Positions 9,665 through 18,453 of a stretch of 64,000 nt of DNA are shown in pieces. This DNA comes from Yimella sp. cx-51. GTDB taxonomy: Bacteria > Actinomycetota > Actinomycetes > Actinomycetales > Dermatophilaceae. The notes under the pieces are model-generated. The model searched no databases. It was not told the origin of the DNA and saw only the letters and a list, made by a program, of their open reading frames with translations. Position 1 is the stretch's first letter; each line of letters starts with the position of its first letter. The position numbers and the translations under genes were made by a program. The stretch spans positions 2,728,001 through 2,792,000 of the forward strand of contig NZ_CP072113.1 of the NCBI RefSeq assembly GCF_017654605.1. The letters run 5' to 3'.

Positions 9665-10552
9665 ATGGCTGAGGTGCAGAAGATTCTGGTGATCGGTGCC
9701 GGCGCGATGGGTTCACAGATCGGCATGGCGTGCGCGCTGGCCGGTTACGAAGTGACCGTCCAGGACATCTCGCAGGACGGCCTCGATCGGGCAGAGTCGA
9801 CTTTGCGCGGGCTGATGGATTCGCGTGTCGAGCGGGGCCGCATCCCGGCGCAGGAGCGGGACGACGCATTCGCGCGGCTGTCTCTCACCACTGATCTCGA
9901 AGCCGCAGCCGCGGAAGCTGACCTGGTGATTGAGGCCGCGGTGGAGAACCTCGACGTCAAACGTGAGCTCTTCACCCGCCTCGACGCACTGACCCCGACC
10001 CACGCGATCCTGGCGTCCAACTCCTCCAGCTACGTGCCGTCGCGCTTGGCCGAGGTCACCAAGCGTCCGGCGCAGGTCTGCAATATCCACTTCTTCAATC
10101 CGGCGTTGGTCATGAAGTGCGTCGAGATCGTCCGAGCACCGGACACCAGCGATGACACGGTGAGCGCGGCCGTCGCGCTCGTCGAGCGTCTCGGGAAGCA
10201 GCCGGTGGTCATGGACAAGGAGATCAACGGTTTCATCGCCAATCGCATCCTCAACGCGATTCGCGACGAAGCGGTCTTCCTACTGGAAGGTGGTTACGCC
10301 TCGATCACCGACATTGACGCCGCGTGCCGCACCGCGCTCGGCCATCCGAAGGGGCCGTTCGAACTGCAGGACATGACCGGTCTCGACATCGGTTACGCCA
10401 CGAAGCAGGGCCGGTTCGAGGAATCGGGCGACCCGAGCGATGCACCGAGCAAAAGCCTCACCGAACGAGTACAGGCCGGGCACCTCGGCAAGAAGTCGGG
10501 TCAAGGCTGGTATCGCTATGCGCAGGACGGCACCCTGCTCGGCGAGGCCTGA
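9665..10552 (+). CDS. hbd: 3-hydroxybutyryl-CoA dehydrogenase
   Basis: A 295-residue cytoplasmic NAD(P)-dependent 3-hydroxyacyl-CoA dehydrogenase that interconverts (S)-3-hydroxyacyl-CoA and 3-oxoacyl-CoA. The N-terminal Rossmann domain has GAGAMG at 11-16. The family's catalytic His is in the NIHFFNPALVMKCVEIV block, and the conserved Ser/Asn region ASNSSS precedes it. The C-terminal dimerisation domain carries NRILNAIRDEA and ends with LGKKSGQGWY, a family hallmark. Length matches stand-alone enzymes such as FadB2 or Hbd and not the large fused FadB. It is monocistronic, so the exact pathway (fatty acid, butyrate or PHB metabolism) is open. Confidence 0.9.
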   Translation: MAEVQKILVIGAGAMGSQIGMACALAGYEVTVQDISQDGLDRAESTLRGLMDSRVERGRIPAQERDDAFARLSLTTDLEAAAAEADLVIEAAVENLDVKRELFTRLDALTPTHAILASNSSSYVPSRLAEVTKRPAQVCNIHFFNPALVMKCVEIVRAPDTSDDTVSAAVALVERLGKQPVVMDKEINGFIANRILNAIRDEAVFLLEGGYASITDIDAACRTALGHPKGPFELQDMTGLDIGYATKQGRFEESGDPSDAPSKSLTERVQAGHLGKKSGQGWYRYAQDGTLLGEA

Positions 10553-10643
10553 CCGACTCGGATCCAGCAGTCCACGCACCGGGATTCGGGTCTGATTTCA
10601 CGCCTTCCTCACCCATCCCTTCTCCTACGGCAAGCGGGAGACG

Positions 10644-10649
10644 TAGCGT
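10644..10649 (+). promoter_or_regulatory. Leaderless -10 box (TAGCGT)
   Basis: TAGCGT ends 6 bases before the GTG at 10656, which has no Shine-Dalgarno sequence. This suggests leaderless expression of the MoxR-type ATPase. Confidence 0.55.
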
Positions 10650-10655
10650 GAAGCG

Positions 10656-12044
10656 GTGACCACAGCACCTGCTCCCACCACCGTCGGCCAGCTGCGCGCG
10701 GACGGCCACCATCACAAGCACCTGCGCGACGAGGTGCGCGACAACCTGCTCGCCGCTCTCGCCGAAGGCCGCGACCCGTGGCCGGGCCTGCACGGCCTCG
10801 ACGACACCGTGATTCCGCAACTGGAGCGTGCGCTCATCGCCGGGCACGACATCGTCCTGCTCGGCGAACGCGGCCAGGGCAAAACCCGCATCCTCCGCAC
10901 GCTCGCCGGCCTGCTGGACGAGTGGACGCCCGTCATCGCCGATTCGGAGCTCGGCGAGCACCCCTTCGACCCGATCACCGAGTCGTCGAAGCGACGCGCG
11001 GCCGAACTCGGCGACGAGCTTCCCGTCGTGTGGCGGCACCGCGACGAGCGCTACAGCGAGAAGCTCGCCACGCCCGACACCTCCGTCGCCGACCTGATCG
11101 GTGACGTCGACCCGATGAAGGTGGCCGAGGGCCGCAGCCTGGGCGACCCGGAGACGATTCACTTCGGGCTCATCCCGCGCGCCCACCGCGGCATCGTCGC
11201 GATCAACGAGTTGCCCGACCTCGCCGAGCGCATCCAGGTGGCGATGCTCAACGTGATGGAGGAGCGCGACATCCAGATCCGCGGCTACCAGCTGCGCCTA
11301 CCGTTGGACGTCCTCGTCGTGGCCAGCGCGAACCCCGAGGACTACACCAACCGCGGCCGCATCATCACCCCGTTGAAAGATCGCTTCGGTGCCGAGATCC
11401 GCACCCACTACCCGGTGCAGCTGGAGGACGAGGTCGCGGTGATCCGGCAGGAGGCTCACCTCGTGGCGGAGGTGCCCGACCCCCTCATCGAGATCCTCGC
11501 CCGCTTCACCCGGGCGCTGCGCGAGTCGAGTTCGGTCGATCAACGCTCCGGTGTCTCCGCCCGCTTCTCCATCGCGGGAGCCGAGACCATCGCGGCAGCA
11601 GCCTTGCACCGCAAGACGATTCGCGGCGAGGACGACGCCGTTGCCCGAGTGGTCGACCTGGAAACAGCCGTGGACGTGCTCGGCGGCAAGGTGGAGTTCG
11701 AGGTCGGCGAGGAGGGCCGGGAGCGCGCAGTGCTCGAGCACCTGCTGCGTACGTCCACCGCTGACACGATCCGCCATCTGTTCGCCGGGCTCGACCTCGC
11801 GCCTCTGGTGGCAGCCTTCGAGAGCGGCACCATGGTCACCACCGGCGAGCGGGTGCCCGCCAAGGAGTTCCTGGCCGGGCTGCCAGGGCTGGAAGGCTCG
11901 ACGCTCTACGACGACATCGCCGAGCGCATCGGTGCCACGAATGACGGCGAACGGGCCTGCGCGATCGAACTCGCCCTCGAAGGGCTGTATCTCGTGCGCA
12001 AGGTGAGCAAGCAGTCAGGCGACGGCGAAACCATTTACGGCTGA
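10656..12044 (+). CDS. MoxR/ChlI-type AAA+ ATPase
   Basis: A 462-residue AAA+ ATPase of the MoxR and magnesium-chelatase I class. Walker A is GERGQGKT at about 70-77; the Walker B region reads RGIVAINELPDL; a sensor motif is seen in VVASANPEDYTNRGRIITPLKDRF. Such ATPases work as hexameric rings with a VWA-domain partner to remodel or insert metal into client proteins. The VWA partner follows after 13 bases, so the two are one operon. No chlorophyll, gas-vesicle, Cbb or Nor gene is nearby, so the client is unknown. The start is GTG at 10656, supported by the -10 box 6 bases upstream. Confidence 0.88.
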   Translation: MTTAPAPTTVGQLRADGHHHKHLRDEVRDNLLAALAEGRDPWPGLHGLDDTVIPQLERALIAGHDIVLLGERGQGKTRILRTLAGLLDEWTPVIADSELGEHPFDPITESSKRRAAELGDELPVVWRHRDERYSEKLATPDTSVADLIGDVDPMKVAEGRSLGDPETIHFGLIPRAHRGIVAINELPDLAERIQVAMLNVMEERDIQIRGYQLRLPLDVLVVASANPEDYTNRGRIITPLKDRFGAEIRTHYPVQLEDEVAVIRQEAHLVAEVPDPLIEILARFTRALRESSSVDQRSGVSARFSIAGAETIAAAALHRKTIRGEDDAVARVVDLETAVDVLGGKVEFEVGEEGRERAVLEHLLRTSTADTIRHLFAGLDLAPLVAAFESGTMVTTGERVPAKEFLAGLPGLEGSTLYDDIAERIGATNDGERACAIELALEGLYLVRKVSKQSGDGETIYG

Positions 12045-12057
12045 ACAGGATTCACTG

Positions 12058-14067
12058 ATGGCTAGTAACTCCAGCTACGGCCGGTACGCCGGCGGACCTG
12101 ATCCGCTGGCCCCACCGGTCGATCTTGCCGACGCCCTGGCAGCGATCGGCGAGGACGTGATGGCCGGTTACTCCCCCGAACAAGCGATGCGCGAATACCT
12201 GCGCCGGGGCAGCGAGCGCCAGCGCGGGCTGGACGAACTACGCCAGCAGGTCGCGCAACGCAGAGAAGAGATCCTGGCCCGTCACAACCTGAACGGCACC
12301 CTGCAGCAGGTGAAGGAACTGCTCGACAAGGCCGTGCTGGAAGAACGCAAGCGCCTCGCCCGAGACTTGGACGACGACGCCCGCTTCGGGGAAATGCGGA
12401 TGGAGAACCTGCCATCGTCCCCCGCGCAGGCGGTCACCGAACTCGCCGACTACCAGTGGCGTTCGGCCGACGCCCGCGAGCACTACGAGCAGATCAAGGA
12501 TCTGCTTGGCCGCGAGATGTTGGACCAACGTTTCGCGGGCATGAAGCAGGCGCTCCAATCGGCGACGGACGAGGATCGAGCGGCAGTCGCTGCGATGCTG
12601 CGTGACCTGAACGAGCTGCTGGCCAAGCGAGCAGCAGGTGAGGACACCGATCAGGATTTCGCCGACTTCATGGCCAAGCACGGCGAGTACTTCCCCGAGA
12701 ACCCGCAGAACCTCGACGAACTGTTGGACGCCATGGCAGCTCGCGCCGCCGCGGCGCAACGGATGCTCAACTCGATGAGCCCGGAGCAGCGCGAGGAACT
12801 CATGGAGCTCGCGCAGCAGGCGTTCGGATCCCCCGACCTGATGGACCAGCTGTCGCAGCTCGACAGCAACCTGCAGGCATTGCGTCCGGGTGAGGACTGG
12901 GGCGGCTCGCAGGAAGGCTTCGAGGGTCAGGACGGTCTGGGGCTGGGCGACGGCACCGGCGCACTGCAGGATCTCGCTGATCTCGACAGCATCGCTGAGC
13001 AACTCGATCAGGACCGCCCGGGCGCCAGCATGGACGACCTCGACCTCGACTCACTTGCACAACAGCTCGGACCCGAAGCTGCCGTCGACGCACGCACCCT
13101 CGCCCAACTCGAACGCGAGCTACGCGACAGCGGCTATCTCACCAAGGGTTCGGACGGCGCGCTGCGGCTCTCGCCGCGGGCCATGCGGCAGCTGGGAAAG
13201 ACCCTGCTGCGTGACGTGGCCGATCGCATGTCCGGACGGTCAGGCGACCGCGACATGCGACGGGCCGGAGCCGCCGGCGAGCTGACCGGCTCGACCCGTC
13301 AATGGGAGTTCGGCGACACCCAGTCGTGGGACGTCAACCGCACGATCACCAACGCCGTCCGGCGCACCGTCGCCGATGGAGCCTCAGCACGCGGCGGCGT
13401 CCGGATCGAGATTAACGACATCGAAGTCAGCGAGACCGAGGCGCGCACCCAGGCAGCGGTGGTGCTGCTGGTCGACACGTCGTACTCGATGATCCGGGCG
13501 GGCCGCTGGGTGCCCATGAAGCGCACGGCTCTTGCTCTCCACCAACTGATCTCCACCCGATTCCGCGGGGATCACTTGCAGCTCGTCGGCTTCGGACGGC
13601 ATGCCGAAGTGATGGGCATTGAAGAGCTCACGGGCCTTTCGGGCATGCAGTTCAAGGGCACCAACCTGCACCACGGACTGCTGCTGGCCAACCGCTTCTT
13701 CCGCAAGCAACCCAACGCGCAGCCGGTGCTGCTGATCGTGACCGACGGTGAGCCGACCGCTCACCTGGAGCGCGATGGTCACTCCTTCTTCGACTATCCA
13801 CCGCACCCGTACACGATCGCCGCGACCGTCCGCGAGCTCGACACCGCAGGACGCATCGGCGCCCAGACCACGTTCTTCCAACTCGGCGACGACCCCGGCC
13901 TCGGTCGCTTCCTCGGCGAACTCGCCCGTCGCGTCGATGGCCGCGTGGTCACCCCCGACCTGGACGACCTGGGCAGCGCCGTGGTCGGTTCCTTCCTGGG
14001 CTCCCGCGCCGACCTCCCGCACGACCTCGCCGGCGAATACGGCTTCGGTCGAGGCTGGTGGGCCTGA
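12058..14067 (+). CDS. VWA-domain partner of the MoxR-type ATPase
   Basis: A 669-residue protein. The first 440 residues are highly charged, helical and likely to form coiled coils, with many Glu, Asp, Gln and Leu residues. The C-terminal von Willebrand A domain has a complete metal-ion-dependent adhesion site: LLVDTSYSM (about 471-479, pattern DxSxS) with a downstream Thr in FKGTNL and Asp in IVTDGEP. There is no signal peptide or membrane segment, so it is cytoplasmic, as expected for CbbO/CoxE/ChlD-like adaptors that bring clients to the ATPase. The upstream gene encodes the ATPase. The client protein is not evident from the neighbours. Confidence 0.85.
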   Translation: MASNSSYGRYAGGPDPLAPPVDLADALAAIGEDVMAGYSPEQAMREYLRRGSERQRGLDELRQQVAQRREEILARHNLNGTLQQVKELLDKAVLEERKRLARDLDDDARFGEMRMENLPSSPAQAVTELADYQWRSADAREHYEQIKDLLGREMLDQRFAGMKQALQSATDEDRAAVAAMLRDLNELLAKRAAGEDTDQDFADFMAKHGEYFPENPQNLDELLDAMAARAAAAQRMLNSMSPEQREELMELAQQAFGSPDLMDQLSQLDSNLQALRPGEDWGGSQEGFEGQDGLGLGDGTGALQDLADLDSIAEQLDQDRPGASMDDLDLDSLAQQLGPEAAVDARTLAQLERELRDSGYLTKGSDGALRLSPRAMRQLGKTLLRDVADRMSGRSGDRDMRRAGAAGELTGSTRQWEFGDTQSWDVNRTITNAVRRTVADGASARGGVRIEINDIEVSETEARTQAAVVLLVDTSYSMIRAGRWVPMKRTALALHQLISTRFRGDHLQLVGFGRHAEVMGIEELTGLSGMQFKGTNLHHGLLLANRFFRKQPNAQPVLLIVTDGEPTAHLERDGHSFFDYPPHPYTIAATVRELDTAGRIGAQTTFFQLGDDPGLGRFLGELARRVDGRVVTPDLDDLGSAVVGSFLGSRADLPHDLAGEYGFGRGWWA

Positions 14068-14152
14068 CCGGCGTCGGGTGGACGGTGCGGTCGCGGGGGT
14101 GAGCACGCGCGCGGAACAACCATCACCGGCGTTTGAACCCTGCTACTGAGAA

Positions 14153-14232
14153 ACCGCTGGTTGAGCCCTACTGCTGCGGAACCACTGGCTGAGCCCTGCT
14201 GCTGAGGAACGAAGCCGCAGGAGTCGAAACCC
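14153..14232. repeat. GGTTGAGC...GTCGAAACC interspersed repeat (copy 2)
   Basis: The 295-base gap 14068-14362 contains a second copy: CGCTGGTTGAGCCC, an internal partial duplication with CTGGCTGAGCCC, then CTGAGGAACGAAG and GTCGAAACCC. A shorter reverse fragment starting CGTTTCGACGCG lies at about 14285. I see no gene in the gap. Confidence 0.65.
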
Positions 14233-14362
14233 GCCGCGACGATCAATCAGGCTGACCGCGACAGGCAAGTCCGCGCACCTCACGACGTTTCGACGCGTGG
14301 ACTTCCTTCGTCAGTCAGCGGTCCAAGCAGTGCCATGGCGGCGTACGGGCGGGACGCTCTGC

Positions 14363-14731
14363 TTACTTGTCCGGCGCGATGGTGTTGGTGCTGTCCGGCT
14401 TCGCGACTTCCTGCAACCGCGCCTGAGCGTTCGCGGCGTCGGCCCAGGTCTGCAGGTTGCGGCGCTGGGCTTGTTCGACCTGCTTCAGCTTCTTCAGGAT
14501 GAGCTCGGACTGCTCGATATTCGCGAGGTGCTTGCTCGTGACGTACTCGGCGCGCTGCCGGCGGAATTCGTCGACGGGCCAGATGGGTGAGCGGCGCATC
14601 TGGCGCCAAGCCTCATGCCGTTGAAGGGCCGAATCTTCCGACAGCTTCATCGCGGCGACGACGACGGCGAACAGCAGGCCGAACACGTAAACAGACGCGA
14701 TCATGATCAGGACGATGGCCAGCGCTGTCAT
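14363..14731 (-). CDS. Small membrane-anchored protein
   Basis: A 122-residue protein with one N-terminal membrane segment (about residues 3-28) and a long charged, Gln/Glu/Arg-rich helical tail that would face the cytoplasm. The ATG has GGAGGGAG upstream. The tail looks able to form a coiled coil. No family was recognised and it stands alone downstream of the GNAT gene on the same strand, with about 80 bases between them. The function is unknown. Confidence 0.65.
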   Translation of the reverse strand: MTALAIVLIMIASVYVFGLLFAVVVAAMKLSEDSALQRHEAWRQMRRSPIWPVDEFRRQRAEYVTSKHLANIEQSELILKKLKQVEQAQRRNLQTWADAANAQARLQEVAKPDSTNTIAPDK

Positions 14732-14815
14732 GGCTGCTCCCTCCGCCGATCGGACGTCTTCAGTCTAGGTCGTGCACGGCCGCACGGCCTCGGATGTGCG
14801 ACCGAATCAGCGGAA

Positions 14816-15850
14816 TCAGCGCGCCAGGTCGAGCTGCTGATGCCACGACTGCGATTCGTAGGTGGTGCTCCAACCCATCGAGGTGTAGAGCCCCTCGGCC
14901 CCGGTCGGCGAGTCGGCGTCGACCTCCAGGCCGACCCGGTTACGGCCACGCTCGGCGGCGTCGGCAATCACCGTGTGCAGCAATGCCTTCGCCACTCCGT
15001 GGCCACGCGCTCGGCGATGCACCCCGATGTAGTCGATGTAGCTGCCTTGCACGCCGTCGGCATCAGGCGGGCTGACGGAAGCGACCACCGCACCCGCCGG
15101 GAGCTGCTCACCGTCCTGGTCGATCATGGCCAACCACCAGTGATCCCAACGGTGCCCGGGGTCTTCTCGCAACCGCATCACGAACTCCGGGAAGCTCTCG
15201 CGATACGAACTGAAGTGATCCTGGAACGACTCCTCGAGCAACCGGTGCACGGTCTGCAGGTCCTGTGCCACCGGCATGCCGTCCTCGTGCACCTCCACCC
15301 GGCGGACGGTCACGCCCTCGCGCGCGCCGGGCAGCGTCTCAGCCTCCTCGGAGGTCACCGGCCGCGACATGTGCCACCAAGTGCGCACCTTCTCGTAACC
15401 TGCCCGATCCAACCAGCGCTGCTGCCGCTCGTCCACCGAGTACGCGTGCGCGTCGAGCAGGATCGAGCGGAGCCGGCGCAGGGTGTCGATCTCGATCGCG
15501 AAACGGCGACCGGCGTCGAAGAGGCAGTCTGCGAGTTGATCAGCCAGGTCGTCCGGAAGCTCGACGCTGATCTCGGGCTCGACGACGGTGCGCCCGGCGG
15601 CCCGGTCGTGCACCGACAACCACGCTACGAGGCGGTCGTGCTCATCGTCGACCACCAGCTGCCGCCGAGTCCACGACCCGACGCCGGTGAGCTGCGCCTG
15701 GATCATCGGAGCATCCACCGAACCTGCTCGACCCACCCGTTCCCGATGTGCCGCAACGAGTTCGACGATCGCATCGATGTCATCGGCCCCGGGCACGCGC
15801 GCCTGCCAACCCTGTGGCAGACCCTCGATGGTCAGTTCGGTTTCGCTCAT
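14816..15850 (-). CDS. Tandem GNAT acetyltransferase
   Basis: A 344-residue protein with two GNAT-like halves. The C-terminal half has the acetyl-CoA loop RRARGHGVAKALL, the preceding beta-strand YIDYIGV, and a typical ending with LYTSMGW. The N-terminal half is GNAT-like in pattern but lacks an obvious acetyl-CoA loop, so it may be structural. Two-domain GNATs include mycothiol synthase, but the motifs here are not enough to assign that role. AGGTGGAG lies before the ATG. A probable cytosolic acyltransferase of unknown substrate. Confidence 0.8.
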   Translation of the reverse strand: MSETELTIEGLPQGWQARVPGADDIDAIVELVAAHRERVGRAGSVDAPMIQAQLTGVGSWTRRQLVVDDEHDRLVAWLSVHDRAAGRTVVEPEISVELPDDLADQLADCLFDAGRRFAIEIDTLRRLRSILLDAHAYSVDERQQRWLDRAGYEKVRTWWHMSRPVTSEEAETLPGAREGVTVRRVEVHEDGMPVAQDLQTVHRLLEESFQDHFSSYRESFPEFVMRLREDPGHRWDHWWLAMIDQDGEQLPAGAVVASVSPPDADGVQGSYIDYIGVHRRARGHGVAKALLHTVIADAAERGRNRVGLEVDADSPTGAEGLYTSMGWSTTYESQSWHQQLDLAR

Positions 15851-15907
15851 GGCTCCACCTTTTCATCTGCCGGCCCCAAGAATGCGGCGACGGCCAGATC
15901 CTCCGAG

Positions 15908-16945
15908 CTAGCGGCGCTGGCGTCCGAAGAGTCCTCTGCGCTCCGTTCTGTTCGGAGCCACAGGCGAACCAGCCTCGGTCGCCGCGAGGATCTGCTCCAC
16001 CCGCGGATTGGCCAGTTGATAGCTCGCCAGCATCGGCAAGGTCGGTTCCTCCGGGAGCGGCTCGCTGCCGTCGTCGACGCGCGACGCCTGCTCACGACTT
16101 GCCACGGCTTCCTCTGATTGCCCCAGCGTTTCTTGGAGTCGGGCACGCAGCCGCCAAGCAGCTGGCTCATGCACGAAGTTGGCCTCCGCGATCGCGGCGT
16201 CGATGGCGATGAGGGCAGCACCAACGGAACCGTCCGAGTACAACGCATCGGCCAACCGTTGGAAGCGGCCGGAGGTGGCGGCCTCCGGCGGATCGAGACG
16301 GATCGCCTGACGCGCACATACGACCGCCATGTCATGCCGGCCTTCGTAACGTCGCAGCGCGAACAACTGCCAGGCCGCATTCCGCGCAGCAGGCGGGTCA
16401 CCGTCTTCGAGTTCGCGGCTGAAGATCTCGGCTGCTGCGGACGGATCAGTGCGAGCCAACGTGTACGCATTCGGGGCGGGCACCTCCTCCCCCAATGCCT
16501 TCAGCGCCTCGCGAGCGTCCGTCACCACACCCGGGTCACTGCTGCGCAAACCCATCCTGAATCCGGTCACCATTTCTCCGTGCCGGTCCGGCTTCCTACT
16601 GTCGTCATCCAGGTACCAGTACGGGTCCTCGTCGGTGTCACGCAGAATGACCGCGCGGTGGAAGTGTGCCTCGTCCCAGTGCTTGTCGCCGATCGAGATC
16701 ACCTCGTCGAAGGCGGTGAGTGCCTCCCGCCAACGCCGCTGCTGTTTCATCATCAGACCGGCTGCATGGGCCGCGTCCGACTGATCCCACGACTGGTCGT
16801 AGGTGTTGATGTTCCATGCCTTCTCGTAATCGGCGTATGCACCGTCGATGTCGCCAGCGGCCTGTCTGCCACGTGCCGACGCGATCCATTCCGAGGGCGA
16901 TACCCAGTCGCTGGCCATGCCGGAAGTATCAACCGTTTCAGGCAT
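15908..16945 (-). CDS. TPR-like repeat protein
   Basis: A 345-residue soluble protein made of helical pairs that resemble tetratricopeptide repeats, for example GDIDGAYADYEKAWNIN, RWREALTAFDEVISIGDKHWDEAHFH and the segment around AVVCARQAIRLDPPEAA. TPR folds bind other proteins. Two starts are possible: ATG at 16943-16945, used here, and ATG at 16916-16918, which would give MASDWV; neither has a strong ribosome-binding site. It is divergent from the solute-binding protein at 16965 with only about 19 bases between starts. The C-terminal tail is rich in Arg. Its partner is unknown. Confidence 0.75.
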   Translation of the reverse strand: MPETVDTSGMASDWVSPSEWIASARGRQAAGDIDGAYADYEKAWNINTYDQSWDQSDAAHAAGLMMKQQRRWREALTAFDEVISIGDKHWDEAHFHRAVILRDTDEDPYWYLDDDSRKPDRHGEMVTGFRMGLRSSDPGVVTDAREALKALGEEVPAPNAYTLARTDPSAAAEIFSRELEDGDPPAARNAAWQLFALRRYEGRHDMAVVCARQAIRLDPPEAATSGRFQRLADALYSDGSVGAALIAIDAAIAEANFVHEPAAWRLRARLQETLGQSEEAVASREQASRVDDGSEPLPEEPTLPMLASYQLANPRVEQILAATEAGSPVAPNRTERRGLFGRQRR

Positions 16946-16951
16946 CGCGCC

Positions 16952-16957
16952 TAGTCT
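16952..16957 (+). promoter_or_regulatory. Leaderless -10 box (TAGTCT)
   Basis: TAGTCT ends 7 bases before the GTG at 16965. It is the main reason for choosing that GTG as the start of the solute-binding-like gene. Confidence 0.6.
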
Positions 16958-16964
16958 GTGTCGC

Positions 16965-17687
16965 GTGAACCTCAGCGCGATTCGTACCGACCTCGCCCCG
17001 GACGGCGTCCTCCACGCATCGATCAATCTCGGCAATCCTGTGCTGGCCCAGGGAGATTCCGTCTCCCCCTCCGGTGTCACCGTCGATCTCGCCCGCCAGA
17101 TCGCAGGACGGCTGGACGTACCGGTCGAGTTCGTCTGCTTCGACGCCGCGCGGAAGTCCTTCGAGGCGCTGGTCACCGGCGCCGCGACGCTGGGATTCAT
17201 GGCGATCGAGCCCGCGCGTGCCGATCAGGTGGGGTTCACCAAGCCGTACGCGCTCATCGAAGGCGTGTACGTGGTGCCCACCGAGAGCGCACTCCGGACG
17301 GTCGCGGACGTCGATGCGCCTGGCGTCCGTATCGGGGTGAAGGAGGGCTCGGCCTACGACCTCTTCCTCACCCGGACGCTGGAACACGCCGAACTCGTGC
17401 GTGGAGCCGAAGGCGTGGACGTCTACCTCGAGCAGAGCCTCGAAGCGGGCGCCGGAATCCGCCAGCCCGCAACGACATTCGTCGACACCCATGACGGGCA
17501 GCGACTCATCGACGAGGCATTCATGCAGATCCGGCAAGCGGTCGCCGTCCCGCGTTCGGTGTCAGCCGAGACGCTCACCTGGGTGACCGAGGTGGTCGAG
17601 GAGCTGAAGGCAGATGGCTTCGTCGCGCAGTCGCTCGAGCGCAGCGGTCAGGGTGGCGTTCGGGTAGCGCCAGCGGCTCAGAAGTAG
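16965..17687 (+). CDS. Family 3 solute-binding-like protein without signal peptide
   Basis: A 240-residue protein that matches the fold of amino-acid-type periplasmic binding proteins: a first lobe with PSGVTVDLARQIAGRLDVPVEFV, a hinge at IEPARADQVGFTKPYALIEGVYVV, and a second lobe with IGVKEGSAYDLFL. It starts at GTG 16965, which begins right at the domain, so it has no secretion signal or lipobox and should be cytoplasmic. No permease or ATPase gene is adjacent. It may be an intracellular ligand sensor or a domestic enzyme of the same fold. It overlaps the end of the convergent DinB-like gene by 10 bases. Confidence 0.75.
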   Translation: MNLSAIRTDLAPDGVLHASINLGNPVLAQGDSVSPSGVTVDLARQIAGRLDVPVEFVCFDAARKSFEALVTGAATLGFMAIEPARADQVGFTKPYALIEGVYVVPTESALRTVADVDAPGVRIGVKEGSAYDLFLTRTLEHAELVRGAEGVDVYLEQSLEAGAGIRQPATTFVDTHDGQRLIDEAFMQIRQAVAVPRSVSAETLTWVTEVVEELKADGFVAQSLERSGQGGVRVAPAAQK

Positions 17688-18193
17688 CCGGTCTCGCCGT
17701 CGATCAGTTCGCGGATGATGTCGAGCTGACCGGCGTGGCGGGCGGTCTCCTCGATCATGTGCAGGATCATCCAGCGCAGGCTGGCGTGCCCAGCTAGGAA
17801 ACCGTCGAAGCGTCCGAGATCATCGAGCGAAGCGGCGGCGATCACGCGGTCGGAGGCATCGCACTCCCGCCGGTATTCGCGCAGTAGCTGCTCCAGTTCG
17901 CGACCTTCCACCATGAAGTCGAGATCGTCGACCTTCTCCGAGAAAGCCGGGCTGCCGATCGGGTCGTCGCCGGTGAACGCGATCTGGAACCACGTGTGTT
18001 CCACCCAGCGCAGATGCGACAACACACCCGCGATCGTCATCAAGGGCGAGGTCGGAATCACCACCTGGTGAGCTTGTTCGTTGGTGAGGCCCTCACATTT
18101 CAGGGCGACGATGTCGCGCTGCAGTTGGTACCAGCCCATCAGCTGGGTGCGTTCGTCGGCGTCGAATGGCGGGCGCACTCGTTCGGATGTCAT
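17678..18193 (-). CDS. DinB/DUF664 family protein
   Basis: A 171-residue four-helix protein of the DinB-like superfamily. The motifs are HLRWVEHTWF near residue 60 and EETARHAGQLDIIRELIDG near the end, which supply the three His that bind a metal in this family. Actinobacterial members include mycothiol-dependent transferases and many proteins of unknown role. It is a single gene, convergent with the solute-binding-like gene with a 10-base overlap. The substrate is unknown. Confidence 0.85.
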   Translation of the reverse strand: MTSERVRPPFDADERTQLMGWYQLQRDIVALKCEGLTNEQAHQVVIPTSPLMTIAGVLSHLRWVEHTWFQIAFTGDDPIGSPAFSEKVDDLDFMVEGRELEQLLREYRRECDASDRVIAAASLDDLGRFDGFLAGHASLRWMILHMIEETARHAGQLDIIRELIDGETGYF

Positions 18194-18321
18194 GGCTCAA
18201 CGGTGCCGCGTTCAGTGGCCGACCGCGACCGAATATTCATCCGACACCTTGCGCCGTTTCGCTCCGCGCGCACCCAACTCGCCGGTAACTTGAGCCCAAA
18301 CCCCGCTGACAAGAACCACTC

Positions 18322-18393
18322 ATGACCGCACGCAAGAACGTCCTCGTCACCGGCGCCAACCGGTTGGTCAACAAGTTGCTCGCCGGACGCTGA
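18322..18393 (+). pseudogene. Short-chain dehydrogenase remnant
   Basis: A 23-codon open frame reads MTARKNVLVTGAN then RLVNKLLAGR and stop. The first part is the start of an SDR enzyme up to the TGAN cofactor loop. The second part looks like a different, C-terminal piece of such a protein. This is best explained by an in-frame internal deletion that removed almost the whole gene. The product cannot be functional. The rest of the gap 18194-18453 shows no gene. Confidence 0.55.
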
Positions 18394-18453
18394 GGGTGCG
18401 CGGATCGCAGCGAAGGGTCACCGGGTTAAGGCACCGCGTTCATCCAGCGATGA

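Noticed and set aside
14615-16117. Open frame of 500 codons on the plus strand
   Set aside because: It runs antisense to the GNAT and TPR genes, which have domains, start signals and normal codon use.
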